From Sporosarcina sp. (GTDB taxonomy: Bacteria > Bacillota > Bacilli > Bacillales_A > Planococcaceae): DNA of 44,714 bases. Numbering within the stretch: position 1 is the first letter of the stretch; every line of letters begins with the position of its first letter. The stretch lies in NCBI GenBank assembly GCA_029257435.1, contig JARIBI010000014.1, positions 1-44,714 of the forward strand. The letters run 5' to 3'. The translations under genes and the position numbers were made by a program. This document shows, piece by piece, positions 26,236-33,889 of the stretch. The notes below the pieces were generated by a model. That model saw only the letters and a program-made list of their open reading frames with translations, searched no databases and was not told the DNA's origin.

Positions 26236-26247
26236 AACATTGTAAAA
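26236..26247. promoter_or_regulatory. Fifth operator element next to the regulator gene
   Basis: AACATTGTAAAA matches the element except at two positions. It overlaps a possible -10 box (TGTAAA, 26241-26246) that is 17 bp from TTGTAA (26218-26223), a plausible promoter for the regulator gene, which suggests autoregulation. Confidence 0.55.
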
Positions 26248-26275
26248 TGATTTTTTAGGGAAAGAGGCACGCATA

Positions 26276-27151
26276 ATGAAGACAACTCAACAACAAGGGC
26301 TCTTTGTAAAAGATGTTTCTGAAATGACCGGTTTGTCGAGACAAGTTATTCGTAAATGGGAAGATCGATATGGGATCATATGTCCTAAACGACATGAAAA
26401 TGGCTATCGGCTGTACACGTTTGAGGATGTTTCAACGCTTATGAAAATTTGCGGGTTGCGGGAGAAAGGACATTCACTTAAAGAATCGCTGCATCTTGTT
26501 CGTTCTCAGCATATTCCGGAAACTGTTCCTAAAGAACCGTTAAGTGAATATGTCCTGGAGCTTTTGGAAAAAGGATCTAAATATGATGAAGCTGGCTTGA
26601 TACTGCTCTTAAAACAAGCACATCACAGACATGGATTGGAGAAATTTTTGAGTAATACGATTCAGCCGCTAATGCTGGAAATCGGAGAGTTGTGGGCGAA
26701 CGGAGAGTGGGATGAAAGCCAAGAGACGATTACGAGCTTGGTGATTCGTGATTTCTTAGTTCAGATTCGAAGGAATTTTGAACTGGAGGATGGCGCCCCA
26801 ATCATACTTGGGAGCTGTTTGCCAAACGAAACGCATGAAATTCCACTGCATATCATCTTGCTTCAAACGATGATGCATGGCTGGCAAACGATTGCAGCCG
26901 GACCTTCACCTAAGCTGTCGTCGATAGAATACTTAGTGCAGCGTTTGAAACCGAAAAAACTGTTATTGTCAGCGACAACGACCATTCCATTTGAACAGGA
27001 TCCATGCTTGTTTGAGAAACTGGAAGAAGTTGCAGAGAGAAATCCATACACTGAGTTTTTTATAGGAGGTCATGGTGTATTTATTCACGAAGTTTTTTTA
27101 GCTCCTAAAAGAATCCGGATTGCCTATTCCATGGAAGATGTTTTAAATTGA
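26276..27151 (+). CDS. MerR-family regulator with cobalamin-binding-like domain (CarH/LitR architecture)
   Basis: The 291-residue protein has an N-terminal MerR helix-turn-helix (residues ~8-75: VKDVSEMTGLSRQVIRKWED, then RYGI and the wing NGYRLYTFED). A helical bundle follows (~90-165) and then a Rossmann-like B12-binding-type domain (~175-291). This is the layout of the light-responsive repressors CarH/LitR that control carotenoid genes. The lower-ligand motif is recognisable (ETHEIP, His187) and GG264-265 fits the nucleotide loop. In the bundle the canonical W-x9-E-H reads W140...E150-T151, so the upper-ligand histidine is absent. It is divergent from crtN and surrounded by five operator elements. 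B12 binding and light sensing are therefore uncertain; control of crt is a strong inference. Confidence 0.85.
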   Translation: MKTTQQQGLFVKDVSEMTGLSRQVIRKWEDRYGIICPKRHENGYRLYTFEDVSTLMKICGLREKGHSLKESLHLVRSQHIPETVPKEPLSEYVLELLEKGSKYDEAGLILLLKQAHHRHGLEKFLSNTIQPLMLEIGELWANGEWDESQETITSLVIRDFLVQIRRNFELEDGAPIILGSCLPNETHEIPLHIILLQTMMHGWQTIAAGPSPKLSSIEYLVQRLKPKKLLLSATTTIPFEQDPCLFEKLEEVAERNPYTEFFIGGHGVFIHEVFLAPKRIRIAYSMEDVLN

Positions 27152-27245
27152 ACCTTGAACCAGGATGAGATGAAGTTCGTATTAGTAGAGAATAGAACTG
27201 TTAAGTCTCACTAAGAGCGTGACAACTAAAAAAGAGGTGAAGAAC

Positions 27246-27962
27246 ATGGACAATAGTCAGCCATTCAGAATACCGGAGTTTGTTGCAGATCTCGGAAAGA
27301 AACGGATTGAAGGATTCCCTGTGGAAGGTTTTGTTTATGGCGAAGGACCCCGTCATCCGAAACTGATGCTAATCGGTGAAGCGCCTGGTGAGACGGAAGC
27401 GCTTGGAGGCATTCCGTTTACAGGAAGAGCGGGGAAAGAGCTTATGAAATCCCTGGACTCCATTGGACTTACGAGGGAAGATGTATATATAACAAGTGCA
27501 GTTAGAAGCCGGCCATATCGTTATGGTCATCGAAAAGAGAGAGACGGTACACTGACTGAGCGTAAATACAATCGCCCTCCTACAAAACATGAAATTCTTG
27601 CACATGCGCCTCTCTTGGATTATGAAATCGCGAACGTCCAGCCAGAACTCATCGTCACTTTGGGGAATGTCAGTCTGCAAAGATTAGTTGGCAAGCATGC
27701 GAGAGTGACGGAAATGCATGGGAAACCGTTGAGTCAATCTGTGCATTTTTTACGGGATTTAGAGGACGTGAAGTATGAACTGACGGATGAACTCTACACC
27801 ATTGTCCCTACTTTTCATCCAGCCTCTATTTTTTATCGACCTTCCCATCGACCGGCACTGGAATCAGATTGGCTTGAAATCGGACGGATTCTTCAGGAAC
27901 GAAACGAACAAAAACAATCTAGTGAAACTATAAATGAAAGCAGGAATATAGATGGGACGTAA
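27246..27962 (+). CDS. Uracil-DNA glycosylase superfamily protein, family-4-like but without cysteines
   Basis: The 238-residue protein carries the UDG-superfamily motif 1 GEAPGETEALGGIPFTGRAG (44-63) and motif 2 as TFHPASIFYRP (189-199), with IVTLGNVSLQRLVG between them, the arrangement of family 4 enzymes that excise uracil from DNA. Family 4 enzymes normally hold a [4Fe-4S] cluster with four cysteines; this protein contains no cysteine at all, and a basic insert (~91-108) sits where NRxP-type enzymes carry ligands. Glu48 replaces the usual family-specific position in part of motif 1. AGAGGTGA stands before the ATG at 27246. It overlaps the next gene by 11 bases. Activity is not assured. 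Confidence 0.8.
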   Translation: MDNSQPFRIPEFVADLGKKRIEGFPVEGFVYGEGPRHPKLMLIGEAPGETEALGGIPFTGRAGKELMKSLDSIGLTREDVYITSAVRSRPYRYGHRKERDGTLTERKYNRPPTKHEILAHAPLLDYEIANVQPELIVTLGNVSLQRLVGKHARVTEMHGKPLSQSVHFLRDLEDVKYELTDELYTIVPTFHPASIFYRPSHRPALESDWLEIGRILQERNEQKQSSETINESRNIDGT

Positions 27963-29721
27963 CTTGGATACAGTTCAGGAACCGAAACAAACAAGAGGAT
28001 CATTGAAAGAGTTTTCCAGATTACTTAAACAGTTGGACTGGCCGAAAGGTGTCACAATAGCGGCATTAGTATTGGCGCTCTTTTCAACACTGGCAAGTCT
28101 GGCAATCCCTTTAGTGACCAAACAACTCGTCGATTCCTTGACAAGCGACTTATTTAATTGGAAAACAGCTATTTTCCTCTTTGCTGTATTTGTGATCCAG
28201 GCGCTGCTTGGCGGAGTGTCTTATTACATGCTTGCCTATATCGGAGAAACGATTGTTGCGGATTTGAGGACAAAACTCTGGGCAAAGGTACTGCGCCTGC
28301 CAGTCCCTTATTATGATGAAACCGAAACTGGAGAAACAATGAGCCGGATTACGCAGGATACTACGATTTTGAAGCAACTGGTTTCCGATCATTTGGTGTC
28401 GCTTATTACAGGAATCATTTCTATTATCGGAGCGATTGCGATTCTCTTGTATTTGGATTGGAAGATGACACTCATCATGCTGATCAGCATTCCAATCAGT
28501 ATGGCAATCATTTTTCCTCTGGGCCGTGTCATGCACAAAATTGCCAAAGCAACTCAAGCTGAAATGGCAAAATTCTCTGGGCTCTTAGGTCGTGTGCTGG
28601 GGGATATACGTCTTGTGAAGTCCTATCGTGCAGAACCGTACGAACAGGAAAAAGGGTCTGCGGCTATTCGCACGTTATTCGGTTTTGGATTGCGGGAAGC
28701 TAAAATTCAAGCAGTGATATCCCCAGTGATGACGTTGATTATGATGGGGATTTTAGTCGCAATCCTAGGGTATGGGGGAGCACAAGTTTCAAAAGGTGCA
28801 CTGTCCGCAGGTACACTGGTCGCAATCATTTTCCTTATGTTCCAGATTATTGTTCCGTTTGCTCAAATGGCTCAAGTGTTTACAGTATTCCAAAAAGCGG
28901 TGGGGGCTACGGAACGCATTCAACAGATATTAGGCATGAACAGTGAACGTACCGAAGGGGTAACGGACGATCCTGAATCGGCACTTGGCTTTCAAGACGT
29001 ATCGTTTGCTTATGAGAGTGAGAAGCCTGTTCTGAAAAACATAACATTCCGTGCTATTCCGGGGACGGTTACTGCATTTGTCGGTCCGAGCGGCGGCGGT
29101 AAGACGACGTTGTTTTCTCTTATTGAACGATTTTACAAACCTGTATCAGGCTCAATCCTTCTCGGCGATCGACCTGTTGAAGAGATAGAACTATCGGACT
29201 GGCGCGGCCGAATAGGCTATGTATCGCAGGAGAGTCCTTTACTAAGCGGAACCATTGTTGATAATATTGCTTATGGACTGGCGGAGCGTCCATCGCTTGA
29301 ACAAATCCGGAGCGCAGCGGCCGCAGCAAATGCACTGGGATTCATCGAAGAGATGGAAGACGGTTTTGACACACTGGTCGGTGAACGCGGCATGAAGCTT
29401 TCGGGCGGACAGCGGCAGAGGATTGCTATCGCCCGGGCATTATTGCATAACCCGTCGATCCTTTTGTTGGATGAAGCGACATCGAATTTGGATAGTGGAT
29501 CTGAAACACACGTCCAAGAAGCACTCCAGCGACTTATGATGGGGCGTACGACACTAATAATTGCGCACAGATTATCAACAGTTATCGATGCAGACCAATT
29601 AATCTTCTTAGAAAAAGGGTCAATTACTGGCATTGGAACCCATTCAGAATTATTGAAAACACATAAAATGTATGAAGAATTTGCAGCAGGGCAGGGACTC
29701 ACTGCAAATCATTTGTTGTAA
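27952..29721 (+). CDS. bmrA: Multidrug ABC exporter BmrA-like
   Basis: The 589-residue half-transporter equals B. subtilis BmrA in length and is similar throughout. The exporter membrane domain has six hydrophobic segments (~30-325), with ETGETMSRITQDTTILKQL in the first coupling region. The ATPase has Walker A GPSGGGKTT, the X-loop YVSQESPLLSGT, signature LSGGQRQRIAIARAL, Walker B ILLLDEATSNLD and H-loop IIAHRLST. It should act as a homodimer expelling amphiphilic drugs. AGGA lies eight bases before the ATG, inside the end of the UDG-like gene, so the two genes are probably translated together. In B. subtilis bmrA has a translated leader; I see none here. Confidence 0.92.
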   Translation: MGRNLDTVQEPKQTRGSLKEFSRLLKQLDWPKGVTIAALVLALFSTLASLAIPLVTKQLVDSLTSDLFNWKTAIFLFAVFVIQALLGGVSYYMLAYIGETIVADLRTKLWAKVLRLPVPYYDETETGETMSRITQDTTILKQLVSDHLVSLITGIISIIGAIAILLYLDWKMTLIMLISIPISMAIIFPLGRVMHKIAKATQAEMAKFSGLLGRVLGDIRLVKSYRAEPYEQEKGSAAIRTLFGFGLREAKIQAVISPVMTLIMMGILVAILGYGGAQVSKGALSAGTLVAIIFLMFQIIVPFAQMAQVFTVFQKAVGATERIQQILGMNSERTEGVTDDPESALGFQDVSFAYESEKPVLKNITFRAIPGTVTAFVGPSGGGKTTLFSLIERFYKPVSGSILLGDRPVEEIELSDWRGRIGYVSQESPLLSGTIVDNIAYGLAERPSLEQIRSAAAAANALGFIEEMEDGFDTLVGERGMKLSGGQRQRIAIARALLHNPSILLLDEATSNLDSGSETHVQEALQRLMMGRTTLIIAHRLSTVIDADQLIFLEKGSITGIGTHSELLKTHKMYEEFAAGQGLTANHLL

Positions 29722-29725
29722 GAAA

Positions 29726-29759
29726 AGGACCTTTCGTTTTGAAGGGTCCTATTTCTTTT
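29726..29759 (+). terminator. Intrinsic terminator after bmrA
   Basis: A 10-bp stem (29726-29735 / 29741-29750, one G-T pair) with a five-base loop is followed by atttctttt. It starts five bases after the bmrA stop codon. Confidence 0.82.
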
Positions 29760-29891
29760 GCCTCTTTTGATTCTTGAATGGATTGCAACCTGTGAAACTT
29801 GGGTAGACCTTTAAATACAATGAATCCATTTACAGCTGGCTGACAAAGTGAACTGAAATCTGCAGTTGTTGAATGATAAAAGGAGGGATGC

Positions 29892-30488
29892 ATTATCCAT
29901 CAGCCGGTTGAACAGCAATTTTTTGAGCGTCCCGTATTGGAACTTGCGAAAGACTTGATTGGGAAACTGATTGTTCATGAACTGCCGACAGGCCCAGTCG
30001 TTGTCCGCATAGTCGAAACGGAAGCCTATCATGGAGCGGAGGACCAAGCTGCCCATAGTTTTAAAAGCAGAAGGACTAAGCGTACAGAAGTGATGTTTGG
30101 TGAACCAGGCAGCGTTTATACGTATCAAATGCACACACATACTCTTATGAATGTTGTCAGCGGGCCTGCAGGTACTCCCCATGCGGTGTTAATACGTGCT
30201 GGGGAACCAGTGGAGGGACTGGAGTTCATGCGAGAGCAGCGCGGTGAAAACCTAGCGATGAAGGATTGGACAAACGGGCCGGGGAAGTTGACAAAAGCAC
30301 TTGGCATTACGATGAAGTACTATGGTCATCATTGGACAAAACAACCACTGTATATTGCAAATTCTGATGCTGTAGGTGAAGTGGTTACGAGTCCTCGAAT
30401 CGGTATTTCGAACGCTGGTGAAGCAGTTCATTACCCTTGGCGCTTTTTTGAAAAAGACAATGCATTTGTATCTAAATTCCGTCCGTAG
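29892..30488 (+). CDS. 3-methyladenine (alkyladenine) DNA glycosylase, probable ATT start
   Basis: The 198-residue protein belongs to the AAG/MPG family, which removes alkylated purines. Family blocks are plain: IVETEAYHGAEDQAAHSFKSRRTKRTEVMF (substrate pocket with the catalytic Glu in VETEAY), YTYQMHTHTLMNVV, and NGPGKLTKALGI. An N-terminal block QPVEQQFFERPVLELAKDLIGKL (written here in parts) matches the family, but it has no ATG, GTG or early TTG: the frame upstream closes at a stop at 29877-29879. The best starts are ATT 29892 or ATC 29895, four and seven bases after AGGAGGG. The first conventional start is TTG 29937, which would cut off conserved sequence. A downstream ATG in another frame hits a stop after seven codons. 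Confidence 0.85.
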   Translation: MIHQPVEQQFFERPVLELAKDLIGKLIVHELPTGPVVVRIVETEAYHGAEDQAAHSFKSRRTKRTEVMFGEPGSVYTYQMHTHTLMNVVSGPAGTPHAVLIRAGEPVEGLEFMREQRGENLAMKDWTNGPGKLTKALGITMKYYGHHWTKQPLYIANSDAVGEVVTSPRIGISNAGEAVHYPWRFFEKDNAFVSKFRP

Positions 30489-30563
30489 GTTTAGTTTTGG
30501 CAGGGACGTGGAAAATAATGAAGGTGAAACAAACTTAATTAATTAAAAGGAGTGCATGTGAAA

Positions 30564-31079
30564 ATGGCTAAGATTGCAACTGTACTTACGAATATGTTTG
30601 AGGACTCAGAATACGCAGATCCGGCAAAAGCTTTCCAAGACGCTGGTCATGAAGTGGTTACTATAGAAAACGAAGCAGGTACTGTCGTTAAAGGCATGAA
30701 AAAGGGCACACCTGTCAGAATTGACAAAGGGATTAGCGAAGTGAAGCCAGAAGACTTTGATGCGCTGTTCATTCCAGGCGGATTTTCACCAGATCAGCTC
30801 CGTGCTGACGAACGTTTCGTTAACTTCGCAAAAGCTTTCATGGATGCAGACAAACCTGTCTTCGCAATTTGTCATGGACCGCAGCTCTTAATCACTGCGA
30901 AAGCATTAGAAGGCCGTGACGCAACAGGTTATAAATCGATTCGCGTTGATATGGAATACGCAGGCACTAAATTCCATGACAAAGAAGTTGTAGTTTGTCA
31001 TAACCAGCTTGTCACAAGCCGGCAGCCGGAAGATATTCCTGCGTTTAATCGGGAAGCCCTTAAGTTACTCGAAGCATAA
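30564..31079 (+). CDS. DJ-1/PfpI family general stress protein (YfkM-like)
   Basis: The 171-residue protein is a class I glutamine-amidotransferase-like fold of the PfpI group. The nucleophile elbow is FAICHGPQLL with the catalytic Cys, and the acidic partner lies in TNMFEDSEY. Relatives are described as proteases, chaperones or deglycases that repair glycated molecules, and B. subtilis YfkM is a general stress protein (GSP18). AAAAGGAG lies eleven bases before the ATG; GTG codons at 30552 and 30558 are possible but less likely starts. It is a single gene with its own terminator. Confidence 0.9.
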   Translation: MAKIATVLTNMFEDSEYADPAKAFQDAGHEVVTIENEAGTVVKGMKKGTPVRIDKGISEVKPEDFDALFIPGGFSPDQLRADERFVNFAKAFMDADKPVFAICHGPQLLITAKALEGRDATGYKSIRVDMEYAGTKFHDKEVVVCHNQLVTSRQPEDIPAFNREALKLLEA

Positions 31080-31104
31080 TTAATGAAAATTGACGTATTG
31101 TTGA

Positions 31105-31133
31105 GAAGGCCCCTAATGCGGGTCTTCTTTTTT
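31105..31133 (+). terminator. Intrinsic terminator after the PfpI-like gene
   Basis: An eight-bp stem (31105-31112 / 31120-31127, one G-T pair) with a seven-base loop precedes a run of six T residues. Confidence 0.85.
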
Positions 31134-31228
31134 GAGTGAGTTGATAACACGTTAAAGGAGTGGTAAATTAAACAAAGCAATATACATAGAGAATCGCCTA
31201 AAAAGTGGCGGGATGGGAGGCTGAAGCA

Positions 31229-31384
31229 TTGGGAGAATGGTTATTGGTGCTTGTCATCAGCTTTGTCCTATTTTCATTTATGCTCTACTTCGTGGTGCGG
31301 AATGCAATTGACAATTCAGCAAGACTGAAAAGACTTGAAGGAATACTCGATGAGATTTCAGAAGATTTGAAGAGAATGAAATAA
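31229..31384 (+). CDS. Small membrane protein of 51 residues (DUF4083-like)
   Basis: A TTG at 31229-31231, eight bases after GGGAGG, opens a 51-codon frame. The product has one transmembrane helix (LLVLVISFVLFSFMLYFVV) followed by RNAIDNSARLKRLEGILDEI and a charged helix to the end, an amphipathic coiled-coil-like tail. This plan, one helix plus a Glu/Lys/Leu tail, resembles the DUF4083 small membrane proteins of Bacilli. Codon usage and the ribosome site support a real gene. It lies 42 bp before the YkvI-like gene and may share a transcript. Function is unknown. Confidence 0.65.
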   Translation: MGEWLLVLVISFVLFSFMLYFVVRNAIDNSARLKRLEGILDEISEDLKRMK

Positions 31385-31426
31385 ACTGTTTTGTGTTAGC
31401 TTGTTTACGATTTAGGGGGAAAACGC

Positions 31427-32488
31427 TTGAAAGTTTTAAAGATGGGAAGCGCTTTTATAGGAATTATCGTCGGAGCTGGATTTGCTTCGGGGAAAGAGAT
31501 TGTTCAGTACTTTACCAGTTTCGGACTGCTTGGAATCATAGGCGCAATCATTTCTACTGTTTTGTTTGCGTATTTCGGTATGGTTCTAACTCGGATTGGG
31601 AGCCGTATGCAAACGACTTCCCATAAAGAAGCGGTCTATACAATCAGCGGGAAATACCTTGGGTTTATTGTAGATGCCGTGATAGTCATCACGTTGTTTT
31701 CTGTAGGTGTTGTCATGATTGCTGGTGCGGGATCCAACTTGAATCAGCAATTTGGACTGCCGCCATTCATAGGAAGTCTGCTTATGGTCGTCTTGGTATT
31801 TTTAACGGTCTTATTGAAAGTCGATCGAGTCGTGTCTGTCATCGGAAGCATTACACCGTTTCTCATACTTGCGATTGTCATCATTTCAGTTTATTGTCTG
31901 ACAACTATGACGGAATCTTTCTCAAGCTTGAATAGTGTTGCTACAGCCGTTCAAACCCCTTTGCCGAATTGGTGGTTCTCTGCCATTAACTACGTATCGT
32001 TCAATATGGCTGTGGGGGCTTCCATGGCGCTCGTCATGGGCGGAGCTGAGAAAGATGAAAAAGCAGCAGCGCTCGGGGGTCTTGTGGGCGGACTGGGGCT
32101 TGGAATCATGATATTACTCAGTCATTTAGCCATTTTCTCGAAAATTGATGTTGTTAAAGATGCTGACTTGCCAATGCTTGCAATCATCAATGACATCTCA
32201 CCGATTTTGGCGATTTTGATGGCAATTATTTTATACGGAATGATTTTTAATACGGCAGTCAGTATGTTTTACTCATTTGGAGCACGATTTGTACAGCGCG
32301 GAACACCGCGTTTCCGTTTGTTCGTGTTCATCGTACTGGTAATTGGATTCGGGCTCAGTTTCTTCGGGTTCTCCAAGTTACTGGACCTCATGTACCCATT
32401 CATCGGGAATATCGGATTGTTCCTTATGCTTACGCTTCTCATCGCGTCGTTTAAATTACCTAAAAAAGCGATGCGAAGTTTAAAATAA
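31427..32488 (+). CDS. YkvI-like membrane protein (putative transporter of the APC/LeuT-like fold)
   Basis: The 353-residue protein has about ten hydrophobic segments and resembles B. subtilis YkvI. The unwound-helix pattern IGIIVGAGFASGKEIVQYF in TM1 recalls amino-acid/cation symporters, and NYVSFNMAVGASMALVMGG in the middle is the second conserved region. The substrate has not been defined to my knowledge. The start is TTG at 31427 with AGGGGG eight bases before it. A strong terminator follows at 32495 that it shares with hmp. Confidence 0.85.
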   Translation: MKVLKMGSAFIGIIVGAGFASGKEIVQYFTSFGLLGIIGAIISTVLFAYFGMVLTRIGSRMQTTSHKEAVYTISGKYLGFIVDAVIVITLFSVGVVMIAGAGSNLNQQFGLPPFIGSLLMVVLVFLTVLLKVDRVVSVIGSITPFLILAIVIISVYCLTTMTESFSSLNSVATAVQTPLPNWWFSAINYVSFNMAVGASMALVMGGAEKDEKAAALGGLVGGLGLGIMILLSHLAIFSKIDVVKDADLPMLAIINDISPILAILMAIILYGMIFNTAVSMFYSFGARFVQRGTPRFRLFVFIVLVIGFGLSFFGFSKLLDLMYPFIGNIGLFLMLTLLIASFKLPKKAMRSLK

Positions 32489-32494
32489 AACAAG

Positions 32495-32534
32495 AAAAAA
32501 AGCCGTCATCGCGCTAACGATGACGGCTTTTTTT
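32495..32534. terminator. Bidirectional terminator between the ykvI-like gene and hmp
   Basis: A perfect stem with a ten-base-pair GC-containing core (gccgtcatcg) flanked by A7/T7 (32495-32511 / 32518-32534) gives a U-tract in both directions. It closes a six-base loop. Confidence 0.93.
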
Positions 32535-32540
32535 TGTTAG

Positions 32541-33728
32541 TTAAGCATGTGCAAGTTCAAGTTGTACCGCAGGACCAAAGAATTCAAAGTGTACTTTTTC
32601 TTTGTCGATGCCCATTGCGTACAATTCGCTAATAACAGCTTGCATGAATGGAGTCGGGCCGCAAACGTATATGTCGCTTCCTTCTAAAACATTTTTCTCA
32701 AGGAATGAACGGTTGATGAACCCGTCGCCTTCTTCAGAGTAAAGTGCTGCATAGCTGGAAGTTGCAAGGGATTCGTCCATTTCGCGAACGATTTTATCAA
32801 ATGCCTGATGACTGCGAGTCCGAGCTGAGTGCAAGAATGATACAGGACGTTCTGGTGTAGTTGTAGCAATTGTTTCGTACATTGCCATCATTGGAGTGAC
32901 TCCAACACCACCGCTGATGAGTGTGACAGGAGAAGCATTCTCCACATCTAGGTAGAAGTCTCCTGCAGGAGCGCTAAGTTCAACGATATCTCCTACGTTT
33001 AACTTATCATGAAGGAAAACAGATGCTTTACCATTCGGATTGTTTTCTCCTTCACGTTTTACAGAGATTCGGAATGTCTCGCCGTTCGGCGCTTGGGAAA
33101 GACTATATTGACGGATCAGCGTATTCTTCTCGCCAGGAATATCAAGCTTAATGCTGATGAATTGTCCTGGTTTGTATGTTGGAACTTTACCGCCGTCGAC
33201 TGGTTTAAAGTAGAACGATGTAATAACATCACTTTCTTTGATTTTATCAGCAAGGACAAAACCTTTGAACAACTTCCAGCCGCCTTCTTCAGCTTCCATC
33301 TCATCATACATGGACTTTTCTACGCCGATGAATGCGTCAGCGATGATGCCGTACGCTTCTTCCCATGCTCCAAGGATTTCCGGAGTTGCAGCGTCACCTA
33401 GAACTTCTTTGATAGCACCAAGCAGGTACTTTCCGACGATCGGATATTGTTCTGGAACGATACCAAGTGAAACGTGTTTGTTTGCAATTTGGACAACTGC
33501 AGGAATGATTGCTCCTAAATTGTCGATATGTTTTGCTGCTGCAAGTACTGTATTAGATAATGCTGTTTGCTGGCGTCCTTGTGCTTGGTTCACGTGGTTG
33601 AACACGTTCAATAGTTCAGGATGCGCCTCGAACATATTTTTGTAGAACACAGTTGTAATTGTTTTGCCATGTTGCTCGAGAACAGGTACAGTGGATTTAA
33701 TAATATCAATTTTTTCTTGGGATAACAT
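32541..33728 (-). CDS. hmp: Flavohaemoglobin (nitric oxide dioxygenase)
   Basis: The 395-residue protein oxidises NO to nitrate with O2 and NAD(P)H. The globin domain (1-~138) keeps Tyr29 (B10), Gln53 (E7) and the proximal His85, the classic Hmp set. The FAD domain (~150-255) has RQYSLS, and the NAD domain (~260-395) has GGVGVTPMMAMY and the C-terminal VHFEFFGP. I chose the ATG at 33726-33728; a GTG three codons upstream is too close to the GAGAGG site. It is divergent from nsrR, with a 161-bp region between them that carries a candidate NsrR box. Confidence 0.96.
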   Translation of the reverse strand: MLSQEKIDIIKSTVPVLEQHGKTITTVFYKNMFEAHPELLNVFNHVNQAQGRQQTALSNTVLAAAKHIDNLGAIIPAVVQIANKHVSLGIVPEQYPIVGKYLLGAIKEVLGDAATPEILGAWEEAYGIIADAFIGVEKSMYDEMEAEEGGWKLFKGFVLADKIKESDVITSFYFKPVDGGKVPTYKPGQFISIKLDIPGEKNTLIRQYSLSQAPNGETFRISVKREGENNPNGKASVFLHDKLNVGDIVELSAPAGDFYLDVENASPVTLISGGVGVTPMMAMYETIATTTPERPVSFLHSARTRSHQAFDKIVREMDESLATSSYAALYSEEGDGFINRSFLEKNVLEGSDIYVCGPTPFMQAVISELYAMGIDKEKVHFEFFGPAVQLELAHA

Positions 33729-33783
33729 AATTGACACGACCTCTCGTAGTTGATGAATTAATCATAATCCTAATGAATTCAAA

Positions 33784-33806
33784 AAGCTATATAAGAAATA
33801 CATCTT
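33784..33806. promoter_or_regulatory. Candidate NsrR operator in the hmp-nsrR intergenic region
   Basis: Read on the minus strand, the 23 bases begin AAGATGTATTT, a perfect half-site of the NsrR consensus I recall (AAGATGYATTT plus its reverse complement). The second half is degenerate (about 7 of 12). It lies 56-78 bp upstream of hmp. Confidence 0.55.
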
Positions 33807-33889
33807 TAAAGACTGTTCGAATTTTAGTCACAATTCATTCAAGGATTAGACAAAAAATACAGGATCTCATAGAAGGAATGGTGAACGAG

